From Sediminicola sp040566555 (GTDB lineage: Bacteria; Bacteroidota; Bacteroidia; Flavobacteriales; Flavobacteriaceae), in the NCBI RefSeq assembly GCF_040566555.1, contig NZ_JBEWYP010000001.1:310001-374000 (forward strand): 64,000 nt of DNA, in the 5' to 3' direction. Both the position numbers and the translations under genes were made by a program. Under the pieces are notes generated by a model, which was not told the DNA's origin, did not search any database, and saw only the letters and a list, made by a program, of their open reading frames with translations. Of this stretch, positions 37,701 through 45,589 are shown piece by piece (positions within the stretch are counted from its first letter, which is position 1; each line of letters begins with the position of its first letter).

Positions 37701-38128
37701 AATTGGCCGTACATGAGCAGAAGGATCCTTTGTTGATCTATAAATTTGAAGCCTTTGAATTATTTAAGGGAATGATCGAAAAGGTGAACAAAGAGGTGGT
37801 TTCCTTCCTTTTTAAAGGAGAACTTCCTTCTGAGAACACCAATCAGATCCAAGAGGCAAGATCGGTTAGAAAACCAAAAGAAAATTTACAGACCACGAAG
37901 GAAGAAATTCCAAATAGCGATGAGTTGGCTGCCCAAAATAGGGCTGCTGGCCAAAACCAGGGCGGAAGACCTCAGGTTACGGAAACCATTGTTAGGGAAC
38001 AAGCTAAAATTGGTCGCAATGACAGGGTCACCATTAAAAATATTATGTCGGGAGAAAGCAAAGTCTTAAAGTACAAGCAAGCCGAACCCCTAATAGAAAA
38101 AGGTGAGTGGGTGATAACTGAGAAGTAA
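34766..38128 (+). CDS. secA: Preprotein translocase ATPase SecA
   Basis: A 1120-residue SecA, longer than the 901-residue E. coli protein, as usual for Bacteroidetes. Walker A is MHTGEGKTLVATLP near residue 195, and NAIVDEVDSVLVDDARTPLI (VDEVDSVLVDDARTPL) follows near 305. The extra length lies near residues 60-110 and 330-430, inserted between the nucleotide-binding motifs. NMAGRGTDI and RQLRGRSGRQGDPG are intact. The C-terminus lacks the zinc-binding CxC motif and ends in the phylum-typical KIGRNDRVTIKNIMSGESK tail. It drives protein export through SecYEG. Confidence 0.96.
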   Translation: MSFLNTVLRAFVGDKAKKDVKELQPMVDQIRSFEKALEGLSHDELRHKTITFKNKIKEDCKGLNDQIEALLREVKASTDIDKNEDIYAEIDKLREEVYKISENTLNEILPEAFAVVKETAKRFTNNTTIKVTATEFDRELSGKKDYVTLEGDHAIWKNSWDAAGKQVTWDMIHYDVQLIGGIALHQGKIAEMHTGEGKTLVATLPVYLNALTGKGVHLVTVNDYLAKRDSAWMAPIFQFHGLTIDCIDQHQPNSDGRRAAYNSDITYGTNNEFGFDYLRDNMAHTPSDLVQRPHNFAIVDEVDSVLVDDARTPLIISGPVPEGDRHEFNELKPKVADIVQTQRQYLTGVLAEAKKLISEGDTKEGGFLLLRVQRGLPKNKALIKFLSEEGVKQLLQKTENFYMQDNNREMPKVDEELLFVIDEKNNQIELTDKGVSYISGEQNRDFFVMPDIGNEIAKIENQNLDIEKEAELKEELFKDFAIKSERIHTLNQLLKAYTLFEKDVEYVVMENKVMIVDEQTGRIMDGRRYSDGLHQAIEAKENVKIEAMTQTFATVTLQNYFRMYQKLAGMTGTAITEAGEFWEIYKLDVMEIPTNRPIARDDRQDLIYKTKREKYNAIIEEVTKLSQSGRPVLIGTTSVEISELLSRMLTIRKVPHNVLNAKLHKKEADIVAEAGNAGIVTIATNMAGRGTDIKLSSEVKKAGGLAIVGTERHDSRRVDRQLRGRSGRQGDPGSSQFYVSLEDNLMRLFGSDRVAKMMDRMGLEEGEVIQHSMMTKSIERAQKKVEENNFGVRKRLLEYDDVMNAQREVVYKRRRHALQGERLQVDIANMIYDTCEVIAETNKMASDYKNFEFELIKYFSITSPITEAEFSKMTVQEIAGKIYKTAYEHYKSKMERSATTAFQVIKKVYEDNSNKFERIVVPFTDGIKSLNVVTNLKEAYESNGKQLVTDFEKNISLAIIDDSWKTHLRKMDELKQSVQLAVHEQKDPLLIYKFEAFELFKGMIEKVNKEVVSFLFKGELPSENTNQIQEARSVRKPKENLQTTKEEIPNSDELAAQNRAAGQNQGGRPQVTETIVREQAKIGRNDRVTIKNIMSGESKVLKYKQAEPLIEKGEWVITEK

Positions 38129-38197
38129 TTTTATCAACTATTTTCTATTATGTCTTTTTTAATGTATTAAAAAGGATGTATTAGACCGAATTTAAGG

Positions 38198-38228
38198 AAA
38201 CGGCAACCAAAAAAAGGTTGCCGTTTTT
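38198..38228 (+). terminator. Intrinsic terminator after secA
   Basis: AAACGGCAACC, a 7-A loop, GGTTGCCGTTTTT: a perfect 11-bp stem followed by Ts, 70 bp after the secA stop. Confidence 0.88.
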
Positions 38229-38345
38229 GATTTTATCCAAAAACATATTTAGCTTTACGTCATATCAGAGATGCATTCCTTGAAGCTATTACTAATTCTG
38301 AAACGTTTCTTTATTTAATCTGTTTAGGAATTAAAAAACCAAGCC

Positions 38346-39563
38346 ATGAAAAAGCCAACCAAAGACTATAATCGATTAATGGATAAAATAAAGCTGACGC
38401 ATAGGGTAAATTATCTATCCTCTGCATTAATGCTTATCTTTTACCCTATAGCATTGTTTTTATTGGATATAGGTCAGCCTATACCCTATATTTTTCTTGC
38501 CTTTGGTCTGTTGAATATTATAAATACTTTGATATTCAAATTGCACAATAACCTTATTTTAACCTACAATATAACGTCTGTACTTGCAACCATTGGTACT
38601 GTATTAATTACCCTTTACAGTGGGGGCATAAGCAGTCCGTTTATTTTCGTATTTGGGATTATTGTTTTCGCAGCCTATGCAACTACCAGGCAATACGGAA
38701 AGGTATACCTCTATCTCAATTTGCTAATTATAATATTGATATACGTATTGAGTTCCTCCGAGTATGCCATTACGGAAAATGTTGTTCCCTTGGCCAATAG
38801 AAGCTTGTTTGCCCTTTTTTGTGTCCTTTTTTCTGTATATATGATAGGGGGTGTATTTGGGAAATTCCTTTTAAAAGCTCATCATAGATTGTACAAGTCC
38901 AAGAGAGAAATAGAAGATCGAATTTCCGAAAAAGAAACACTGCTGCGAGAGGTACACCATCGCGTTAAAAACAACCTCCAAACGGTATCAAGTTTATTGA
39001 GCCTACAAAGCAGAAGTATTGAGGACAAGAAAATTAAGAGTCTTATTAAAAGTAGCCAGAATAGGGTTATTTCCATGGCAATGGTACATGAAATGCTTTA
39101 TATGAGGGACGACTATTTATCCAAGATCGAGTATAAGAATTATGTACATGAATTGAGTCAGTACTTAGTGCGTTCGGTCAAAGGAAACAAAAACAATGTA
39201 AAGCTCAATATAGACATTGCGGATATCAAGTTAGGCATAGACACCGCAATTCCTTTGGGCCTACTGATCAATGAAGCCATTACCAACGCCCTCAAATATG
39301 GTATAAAGGACGACATGGAGGGAATTATCCATATTGAGTTAAAACAAGAGAATGAAAAAGAATTCGTTTTGAACATTGGTGATAACGGAGATGGCTTTTC
39401 GGATAGCATTACGCCCCAAACTTCAAAATCCTTAGGTCTTAAATTGATCCATAATTTAGCCCGACAATTGAAAGGTTCAATAACCAAAGATCTTTCCCTC
39501 AAAGGCACTAACTACATCATCAGATTCCAAGAAGTCACCCAAGAGTTCAATTCCGTGGCATAG
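38346..39563 (+). CDS. Orphan sensor histidine kinase, HisKA_2 type
   Basis: A 405-residue protein with six hydrophobic segments in residues 20-180 and no periplasmic sensor domain, which suggests it senses the membrane or an intramembrane signal. The HisKA_2 phosphoacceptor motif EVHHRVKNNLQTVSSLLSLQ contains H204/H205. The HATPase domain shows NEAITNALKYG, GDNGDGF and SLGLKLIHNLARQL. HisKA_2 kinases often work with one-domain or ANTAR/LytTR regulators; none is adjacent, so the partner is encoded elsewhere. Confidence 0.88.
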   Translation: MKKPTKDYNRLMDKIKLTHRVNYLSSALMLIFYPIALFLLDIGQPIPYIFLAFGLLNIINTLIFKLHNNLILTYNITSVLATIGTVLITLYSGGISSPFIFVFGIIVFAAYATTRQYGKVYLYLNLLIIILIYVLSSSEYAITENVVPLANRSLFALFCVLFSVYMIGGVFGKFLLKAHHRLYKSKREIEDRISEKETLLREVHHRVKNNLQTVSSLLSLQSRSIEDKKIKSLIKSSQNRVISMAMVHEMLYMRDDYLSKIEYKNYVHELSQYLVRSVKGNKNNVKLNIDIADIKLGIDTAIPLGLLINEAITNALKYGIKDDMEGIIHIELKQENEKEFVLNIGDNGDGFSDSITPQTSKSLGLKLIHNLARQLKGSITKDLSLKGTNYIIRFQEVTQEFNSVA

Positions 39564-39677
39564 CAACCAGGCTATTGGCATCACAAAAAATATGCTTGAA
39601 AAATAGCAATTGTTCTAGATACATCCGTACACATTAACAATAGCTTAATACTCATATCCATTCGTTACCATAGAGGG

Positions 39678-39706
39678 TTGGTTTAGGAATTTTATCGCTA
39701 TATTTA
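39678..39706 (+). promoter_or_regulatory. Candidate promoter of the M14 peptidase gene
   Basis: TTG (39678-39680), 18 bp, then TATATTTA (39699-39706), one mismatch from TAnnTTTG. The ATG at 39736 lies 29 bp downstream. Confidence 0.5.
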
Positions 39707-39735
39707 AAACGACTAATTCAAAAACCATCTTACAA

Positions 39736-42252
39736 ATGTCAAAAAAACTACTCGTTTTGGCACTGCTTTGTAGCACCACCATTTTTGCACAAGATTATTT
39801 CCTTAAAAAATTTGAACCATTCAAGAAAGACATCCCCTCCCCTGAAGAATTTTTGGAGTATGGCATCGGAGAACATCATACAAGACATGATCTCATTGTT
39901 GCCTATTTGGAGAAATTGGCAGAAGTATCGGATAGGGCTACCATCTATCAATATGGGAAAACCCATGAGGGAAGAAAATTGGTAATTCTTACCATCAGCA
40001 CCCCAGAAAACCTATCTAATTTGGATGGGCTAAAACAACAACATCTGGCCTTTACCGATCCCGCTAAAAGTGTAACCAATTATGATGAAGTTCCGGTTTT
40101 CATCAATTTGGCATATAATGTTCACGGGAATGAACCTTCCAGTTCCGAAGCAGCCCTTTTATCGGCCTATACCTTCGTGGCCTCGGAAAATCCCGAGATT
40201 GTGAATTATATAAATAATGCGGTAATCTTCATAGATCCCACCATAAACCCAGATGGTCGTGACCGTCATACGCAATGGGCAAATTCCTATCAGGGCACCC
40301 CTTTGGTTCCCGATCCACAAGATGCAGAGCACAATGAAAATTGGCCCATGGGCAGAACCAACCACTATTGGTTTGATTTGAACAGGGATTGGTTATTGGC
40401 CATTAACCCCGAAAGTAGGGGCAAATTAAACTGGTACCACCAATGGTACCCGAATGTGGTCACTGATTTTCATGAAATGGGCTCTCAAAGCACCTATTTT
40501 TTTGAACCTATGAAGGCCAATGGTTCGTTGGACCCTATTATGCCCAAAGAAAACTATGAGGACCTCAACACCTTATTTGGTGATTACTTTGCCAAGGCAC
40601 TGGACAATATTGGATCCCTATATTTTACCAAAGAAGTATTTGATGGCACCTATCCCGGATACGGTTCTTCCTATCCAGATTTACAAGGGGGCTTGGGTCT
40701 ATTGTTTGAACAGGCAAGCTCTAGGGGTCACAAACAGACTACAGATTTTGGGGAGATTACCTTTCCTTTTACCATTAGGAATCAGTTTACATCTAGTATT
40801 ACCACGGTTAAGGCGGCCGTAGAGAACAAAGCGATGATGAGGAAGTACCAACAAGACTTTTTCAAAAGTGCCTTGAGCAAGGCTTCAAAAAGCAAAATAA
40901 AGGGATATACCTTTGGTGACGACTTTGATCAAAATAGGGTCAAAGCCTTTATTGATAAGCTATTGCTGCACCGTATCGAGGTGTACAAGTCGAGCAATGG
41001 CTCCTATGTTGTTCCTACAAAACAACCGCAATATAGAATGGTTCAGACCATGTTCGAAACCTATGATAAATATAGGGATAGTGTTTATTACGATGCTTCC
41101 GCTTGGTCCTTGGCCAACTTCTACAACATGAAGTATAAGCCGGTCTCCAATGTATCCCTAGGAGAAAAGATAGATAACACAACTAATATTGTTTCTGTTC
41201 CCAATTTTGAAAAATCTGAGTACGCCTATATCTTGGATTGGGACGACTACAATACCCCGGCAGCACTGCATCAATTGCAAACGGCAGGTTTAGTGGTTTC
41301 TTCTTCCTCCAAACCGTTCAGTAGTCAGACAGTCACAGGTGAGAAAAGTTTTAATTATGGCGCCCTTGTCCTTCCTGTAAGCCTGCAGAAAAAATCATCC
41401 GAAGAAGTTAATCAAGCTTTGAAGAAGGTGCAAGATAAATTTCAGATTCCCATTTATGCCATCAATACCGGGTTGAACCTAAAAGGCAATGATCTTGGAA
41501 GTAGGAGCATCAGTGCTATTTCAAAACCGAAAATCGCCATGCTTATCGGGAATGGGGTAAGTTCCTATGAGGCAGGGGAAGTATGGCATCTCTTGGATAC
41601 CAGAGTGGGAATGCCCATAACCAAAATTCCCATGAGGAATTTTTCTCGCTCCAATCTATCTGGCTACAACACCCTGGTCATGGTTTCTGGAAAATACGAT
41701 CTGGACGACAAAGAGCAGAACAAAATAAAAGATTGGGTAAACAGTGGAAATACTTTGATCACGATTGGCACGGCTTCCAAATGGGCCATTGACAAAAAGT
41801 TGGTTGAAGAAAAATTAATCGAAGCGAAAAAAGATTCCACTAAGACCATTGTTCGTAAGCCTTATGTTAACGCCGAGGAAAACAATGGCAAAGAGAGCCT
41901 GGGTGGAGCTATTTTTAGGGTAGAGCTAGATGTGACCCATCCTTTAGGGTTTGGCTATCATGACGCCACCATTCCGGTCTACAAGAACAATACCGTTTGG
42001 CTGGCGCCAAGCAAAAACGAATATGCGACTGTAGCCAAGTATACCCAAGACCCCCACATAGACGGCTTTATTACCGATAAAAACTTAAATGAGTTCTTAA
42101 AACCTGCGGCCTCCCTTATTGTAAGTAAAGTTGGTAGCGGCAGGGTAGTTCTTTTTGCCGACAACCCCAACTTTAGGGGTTCGTGGTACGGAACCAACAG
42201 GTTGTTTATAAACGCCTTGTTTTTAGGGGATAAAATTAATGTACCAGAATAA
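39736..42252 (+). CDS. Exported M14 family zinc carboxypeptidase
   Basis: An 838-residue protein with a signal peptide (KKLLVLALLCSTTIFAQ). The M14 domain spans about residues 45-370: zinc ligands H130 and E133 in NVHGNEPSSSEA, and H246 in TDFHEMGS. The rest is a beta-rich region plus a DJ-1/glutamine-amidotransferase-like module (about 590-690: AMLIGNGVSSYEAGEVWHLL) and a C-terminal domain. It should trim peptides in the periplasm or outside. The next gene starts 13 bp after its stop. Confidence 0.9.
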   Translation: MSKKLLVLALLCSTTIFAQDYFLKKFEPFKKDIPSPEEFLEYGIGEHHTRHDLIVAYLEKLAEVSDRATIYQYGKTHEGRKLVILTISTPENLSNLDGLKQQHLAFTDPAKSVTNYDEVPVFINLAYNVHGNEPSSSEAALLSAYTFVASENPEIVNYINNAVIFIDPTINPDGRDRHTQWANSYQGTPLVPDPQDAEHNENWPMGRTNHYWFDLNRDWLLAINPESRGKLNWYHQWYPNVVTDFHEMGSQSTYFFEPMKANGSLDPIMPKENYEDLNTLFGDYFAKALDNIGSLYFTKEVFDGTYPGYGSSYPDLQGGLGLLFEQASSRGHKQTTDFGEITFPFTIRNQFTSSITTVKAAVENKAMMRKYQQDFFKSALSKASKSKIKGYTFGDDFDQNRVKAFIDKLLLHRIEVYKSSNGSYVVPTKQPQYRMVQTMFETYDKYRDSVYYDASAWSLANFYNMKYKPVSNVSLGEKIDNTTNIVSVPNFEKSEYAYILDWDDYNTPAALHQLQTAGLVVSSSSKPFSSQTVTGEKSFNYGALVLPVSLQKKSSEEVNQALKKVQDKFQIPIYAINTGLNLKGNDLGSRSISAISKPKIAMLIGNGVSSYEAGEVWHLLDTRVGMPITKIPMRNFSRSNLSGYNTLVMVSGKYDLDDKEQNKIKDWVNSGNTLITIGTASKWAIDKKLVEEKLIEAKKDSTKTIVRKPYVNAEENNGKESLGGAIFRVELDVTHPLGFGYHDATIPVYKNNTVWLAPSKNEYATVAKYTQDPHIDGFITDKNLNEFLKPAASLIVSKVGSGRVVLFADNPNFRGSWYGTNRLFINALFLGDKINVPE

Positions 42253-42265
42253 TCCAAATCTATCT

Positions 42266-43837
42266 ATGAAAAATATAACGATCTATCTTACCTGTTTATT
42301 TATATGCTGTTCTTCTTTTGGTTTCGGTCAGGAAACAAAAGGACAAGGTCCATATTCACAACTAATAATCCGCGGGGTAACCCTTATCAACGGTAATGGT
42401 GCTCCCCCACAAGGGCCCATTGACATCGTTGTTGAAAATAATGTGATCACCCAAGTACAGGTGGTCGGCTACCCAGGTGTGCCTTTGGACAATTCCAAAA
42501 GACCACAATTGAAAGCAGGGGGGAAAGAACTCAATTGCGAAGGCATGTACTTGTTACCAGGATTTATAGATATGCATGGGCATATTGGCGGTACGGCACA
42601 AGGAGCAGATTACGACTATGTCTTTAAACTATGGATGGCACATGGCATCACAACAGTTAGGGAACCAAGTGGTAGAGGTGTGGATTGGACGATGGACCTG
42701 AAACGAAGAAGCGCTAAAAATGAAATAGTTGCCCCAAGGCTCTTTGCCTATACCGGTTTTGGTCAAGGCAGCAAAGAACCAATCAGTACTCCGGAAATGG
42801 CCAGGGAATGGGTACGGAACAATGCAAAAAAAGGTGCCGATGGCGTTAAGTTTTTTGGCGCCTCCCCAGAAATAATGGCAGCAGCCTTAGATGAGAACAA
42901 AAAATTAGGCCTAAAATCGGCCTGTCACCATGCCCAATTGGATGTAGCGCGTTGGAACGTCCTTAATTCAGCTAGGGCAGGACTAACCAGTATGGAACAT
43001 TGGTATGGCTTGCCAGAAGCGTTGTTTGAGGACAGAACCGTACAAAATTATCCACTGGACTACAATTACCAAAATGAGCAGGATCGTTTTGAAGAAGCGG
43101 GAAAATTATGGCAACAAGCGGCCAAACCCTATTCAGATCACTGGAATAAGGTTATGAACGAGCTGATCAGCCTGGATTTCACATTAGATCCCACCTTCAA
43201 CATCTACGAGGCCAGTAGAGACTTGCACAAGGCCAGAAGGGCCGAGTGGCATGACGATTACACCTTGCCATCGCTTTGGGAGTTCTACCAGCCTAGTAAA
43301 GTATCCCACGGCTCCTATTGGCATGATTGGGGTACCGAACAAGAAGTGGCATGGAAGGAAAATTATAGGCTATGGATGACGTTTGTCAATGAATATAAAA
43401 ATAGAGGAGGTAGGGTAACAACTGGTTCAGATTCAGGTTTTATCTTCCAATTATATGGTTTTGCCTATATCCGTGAAATGGAATTGTTGAGGGAGGCTGG
43501 CTTCCATCCATTGGAAATTATACGTTCTGCCACCTTAAATGGTGCTGAAGCTTTGGGAATGTCAAATAAAATTGGATCTGTAGAAGTTGGCAAGTTGGCC
43601 GACTTTGTAGTGGTGGAAGAAAATCCGTTAAAGAATCTAAAGGTATTGTACGGTACAGGAGCTATTAGGCTGACCGAAGACAACAAGGTTGAACGCGTAG
43701 GCGGAGTAACCTTTACCATTAAAGATGGAATTGTCTATGACGCCAAACAATTATTGAGAGAGGTAAAGGAAATGGTCAGACTCGAAAAGGAAAAAAATAA
43801 ATACACCATTCAACAACCAGGGGTAGAAAAGGATTAA
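42266..43837 (+). CDS. Exported amidohydrolase family protein
   Basis: A 523-residue secreted metal-dependent hydrolase; I start at ATG 42266, which gives a signal peptide (MKNITIYLTCLFICCSSFG). The first HxH metal pair is DMHGHIGG near residue 110, a later His is in SACHHAQLD, and the last metal aspartate is in TTGSDSGF. The C-terminal barrel closure GSVEVGKLADFVVVEENPL is typical of the imidazolonepropionase/dipeptidase-like subgroup. It pairs with the M14 peptidase upstream, suggesting sequential peptide degradation. Its stop codon overlaps that of the convergent small gene by 4 bp. Confidence 0.9.
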   Translation: MKNITIYLTCLFICCSSFGFGQETKGQGPYSQLIIRGVTLINGNGAPPQGPIDIVVENNVITQVQVVGYPGVPLDNSKRPQLKAGGKELNCEGMYLLPGFIDMHGHIGGTAQGADYDYVFKLWMAHGITTVREPSGRGVDWTMDLKRRSAKNEIVAPRLFAYTGFGQGSKEPISTPEMAREWVRNNAKKGADGVKFFGASPEIMAAALDENKKLGLKSACHHAQLDVARWNVLNSARAGLTSMEHWYGLPEALFEDRTVQNYPLDYNYQNEQDRFEEAGKLWQQAAKPYSDHWNKVMNELISLDFTLDPTFNIYEASRDLHKARRAEWHDDYTLPSLWEFYQPSKVSHGSYWHDWGTEQEVAWKENYRLWMTFVNEYKNRGGRVTTGSDSGFIFQLYGFAYIREMELLREAGFHPLEIIRSATLNGAEALGMSNKIGSVEVGKLADFVVVEENPLKNLKVLYGTGAIRLTEDNKVERVGGVTFTIKDGIVYDAKQLLREVKEMVRLEKEKNKYTIQQPGVEKD

Positions 43838-44082
43838 GCCAATTTAGCATTGTTCTTTTTTGTAGTGAAAGTCAATGCTTTCAAAACCCTGGCGTTTTTG
43901 TTCTTGTACAAACGGGCAACATCATTCTGGGTAGTTGTAGAAACCTCGTTGAACGTTTCGTTGTTCGTGGTAGTTACAATACTTAAGGTAGCAGTTTCAA
44001 CTTTAACGTTATCATTAGCATCTTGTGCCTGGGCAGCAACTCCGATAAAAAGAACAAAGATTAAAGTTAAGATGGCTTTCAT
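43834..44082 (-). CDS. Small secreted protein, copy A of three
   Basis: An 82-residue protein with a signal peptide (MKAILTLIFVLFIGVAAQAQ). The mature part is about 62 residues: a Thr/Asn-rich segment (IVTTTNNETFNEVSTTTQN), then a basic C-terminus, VARLYKNKNARVLKALTFTTKKNNAKLA (conserved core ARVLKALTFTTKKNNA). No family is recognised. Its stop overlaps that of the amidohydrolase by 4 bp. The basic half suggests an envelope- or nucleic-acid-binding surface. It is 95% identical at DNA level to copy B and more distant from copy C. Confidence 0.75.
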   Translation of the reverse strand: MKAILTLIFVLFIGVAAQAQDANDNVKVETATLSIVTTTNNETFNEVSTTTQNDVARLYKNKNARVLKALTFTTKKNNAKLA

Positions 44083-44151
44083 AATGGTAACGTTTTGTTA
44101 TATAAGTAGAACGCCAATTGTGTATTTGAACTCGATGTAATTCGTCTAAAG

Positions 44152-44193
44152 CCCCTTATTTTTCGGTATCTGACAAAGGATGGGATTAAGTGC
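44152..44193 (-). promoter_or_regulatory. Conserved upstream box of small gene A
   Basis: On the minus strand GCAC(T)-like sequence after a T-run leads to TTTGTCAGATA and then CCGAAAAATAAGGGG (44166-44152). The same order and spacing recur at the other two copies; copy C shares little else, so this box is selected. It lacks TAnnTTTG, so it may be an activator site or an alternative sigma promoter. Confidence 0.6.
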
Positions 44194-44259
44194 AAAAAAA
44201 GGTCGATAAACGGCAAAGGCATAAAATATCGCATACCGATATTATGTGCAGTTTATCGA
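44194..44259 (-). terminator. Terminator-like hairpin upstream of small gene A
   Basis: On the minus strand, TCGATAAAC (44259-44251) pairs with GTTTATCGA (44211-44203), with an inner imperfect stem around ATATCG/CGATAT, followed within two bases by seven Ts. It would end transcripts coming from gene B. Confidence 0.55.
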
Positions 44260-44260
44260 T

Positions 44261-44544
44261 GTCAAGATCTCCTAGGTTTATACCCTCTAGAGTTCTGACA
44301 TCGATTTATGGGAGGTTTATTACATGTGAATACTTTCCCTAAAGCATCTTTTCAGCCAGAAACTCCTTTCTAACGGGAAGAGAAGTCAACTTTGACAGGT
44401 AGAATTACCTTTTTGGGAAGTTCTCTTATTGAGTTATAAAATAAGATGTGATGGTATGCTGGAGGATATACTCAATTATGTGTAGGATGAATATCGATAG
44501 CCGATATAATAGTGTTCCTTTCTAACTTCCTTTTCTACGCTTAC
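44261..44544. other. Intergenic spacer between small genes B and A, rich in inverted repeats
   Basis: No open frame of note. It holds a 10-bp inverted repeat, ATCGATGTCA (44255-44264) and TGACATCGAT (44296-44305), enclosing 31 bp, and the 17-bp dyad ATATCG-N5-CGATAT at 44491-44507. It could be the 3' untranslated region of gene B or hold a small RNA. Confidence 0.45.
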
Positions 44545-44548
44545 AGGA

Positions 44549-44797
44549 TTAAGCCAATTTAGCGTTATTCTTTTTTGTAGTGAAAGTCAAAGCTTTCAAT
44601 ACCCTTGCGTTTTTGTTTTTGTACAAACGGGCAACATCATTTTGGGTAGTTGTAGAAACCTCGTTGAACATTTCGTTGTTCGTGGTAGTTACAATACTTA
44701 AGGTAGCCGTTTCAACTTTAATGTTGTCATTAGCATCTTGTGCCTGGGCAGCAACTCCGATAAAAAGAACAAAGATTAAAGTTAAGATGGCTTTCAT
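44549..44797 (-). CDS. Small secreted protein, copy B of three
   Basis: An 82-residue protein identical to copy A except at two positions I can find (NDNIKVE for NDNVKVE, NEMFNEV for NETFNEV). It keeps the signal peptide and the basic C-terminus. Most of the nucleotide differences are silent, so the copies are under purifying selection or very recent. No function is known. Confidence 0.75.
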   Translation of the reverse strand: MKAILTLIFVLFIGVAAQAQDANDNIKVETATLSIVTTTNNEMFNEVSTTTQNDVARLYKNKNARVLKALTFTTKKNNAKLA

Positions 44798-44866
44798 AAT
44801 GGTAACGTTTTGTTATATAAGTAGAACGCCAATTGTGTATTTGAACTCGATGTAATTCGTCTAAAG

Positions 44867-44908
44867 CCCCTTATTTTTCGGTATCTGACAAAGGATGGGA
44901 TAAAGTGC
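44867..44908 (-). promoter_or_regulatory. Conserved upstream box of small gene B
   Basis: CCGAAAAATAAGGGG at 44881-44867 on the minus strand, preceded by TTTGTCAGATA and by GCACTT after a T-run, as at copies A and C. Confidence 0.6.
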
Positions 44909-44974
44909 AAAAAAAGGTCGACAAACGGCAATGGCACAAAATATCGGTTACCGATATTTTGTGCAGTTAATCGA
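44909..44974 (-). terminator. Terminator-like hairpin upstream of small gene B, with perfect 14-bp inner stem
   Basis: GCACAAAATATCGG (44934-44947) and CCGATATTTTGTGC (44951-44964) form a perfect 14-bp stem with a 3-nt loop. The outer arms (TCGACAAAC/GTTAATCGA) carry two mismatches, and a T-run follows on the minus strand. It could end transcripts from gene C, or act as a DNA operator. Confidence 0.55.
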
Positions 44975-44975
44975 T

Positions 44976-45275
44976 ACGGTATAACCGTACACTTTACTTC
45001 CTATAGCTTTTTGGGTGTTTTTACGAGGAACAGTTTCGATGAGTAGGACCTATCTAGTCATATCATCCTACTTATATCACCGAAGTCTATCCAAAAAGCA
45101 ATAGCGGCCTTAATCAACTTTCATTGCCTAAGAGGTCCACCTTTGAATTCAGGAATCGATGTCTTTTACTTGCTTCTAACCTTTATTGTTCTTAAGCGCC
45201 TTTTTTGAAGTTTAGGTGCCAATACAGAATATATATAATACAATAAACCAGTACTCAGAATGATTTCAACCATGA
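44976..45275. other. Intergenic spacer between small genes C and B
   Basis: About 300 bp without a gene. It is not a copy of the B-A spacer. A small dyad TACGGT-ATA-ACCGTA lies at 44975-44989, and GCTTTTTGG (about 45007) is loosely repeated inverted near 45090 (CCAAAAAGC). I see no clear promoter or open frame. Confidence 0.4.
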
Positions 45276-45524
45276 TTAGGCCAATTTAGCATTGTTTCTT
45301 TTGGTAGTAAAGGTCAAAGCCTTCAAAACTCTTGCATTTTTGAACTTGTACAAACGAGCAACCTCGTTGTTGTTCTCTGTAGATACTTCGTTATACTTAG
45401 TAGTTGTATTAGAAGTAACGATTGTAGTTTCAACATTCTCAACTTTAATGTCATTTGTTGTTTCTTGTGCTTGGGCAACAACTCCGATAAAAAGGATAAA
45501 GACGAATGTTAAAATAGCTTTCAT
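45276..45524 (-). CDS. Small secreted protein, copy C of three
   Basis: An 82-residue paralogue of copies A and B with the same signal peptide type (MKAILTFVFILFIGVVAQAQ) and the same basic end (RVLKALTFTTKRNNAKLA), but a diverged middle (TTIVTSNTTTKYNEVSTEN). It is the oldest split of the three. The leader differs, but the upstream box is kept. Confidence 0.75.
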   Translation of the reverse strand: MKAILTFVFILFIGVVAQAQETTNDIKVENVETTIVTSNTTTKYNEVSTENNNEVARLYKFKNARVLKALTFTTKRNNAKLA

Positions 45525-45589
45525 GACTTGGGTTTTGTTTTGTAAAGGTACCCCCGCATGTAGGCTATGATCTTCTAAACTCGCTAAAA

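Larger units (their letters stand above)
43830..44260. repeat. Direct repeat unit A (431 bp) carrying small secreted gene, box and terminator
   Basis: This segment matches 44545-44975 base for base at a constant offset of 715, with roughly a dozen differences in the gene part and a few upstream, so about 95% identity by eye. It includes the small gene, the 5' leader, the CCGAAAAATAAGGGG box, and the upstream hairpin. It is a recent tandem duplication. Neither end carries a target-site duplication or transposase remnant that I can see. Confidence 0.85.
44545..44975. repeat. Direct repeat unit B (431 bp)
   Basis: The partner of 43830-44260, including the gene, leader, box and hairpin. It still carries AGGATTAAGCC at its left edge, which in unit A is the end of the amidohydrolase gene. 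That shows the duplicated segment reached into the amidohydrolase stop codon, so B is probably the derived copy. Confidence 0.85.

Noticed and set aside
43850..44855. Plus-strand open frames opposite small genes A and B
   Set aside because: They are frame shadows of the minus-strand genes. The minus-strand frames have signal peptides and conserved boxes; these do not.
43830..44975. Possible transposon or MITE pair
   Set aside because: The two units are direct repeats with no terminal inverted repeats at the edges, no target duplication and no transposase. A simple tandem duplication explains them.
45007..45100. Loose inverted repeat GCTTTTTGG/CCAAAAAGC in the C-B spacer
   Set aside because: A/T-rich short arms about 80 bp apart occur often in such DNA; no supporting feature.
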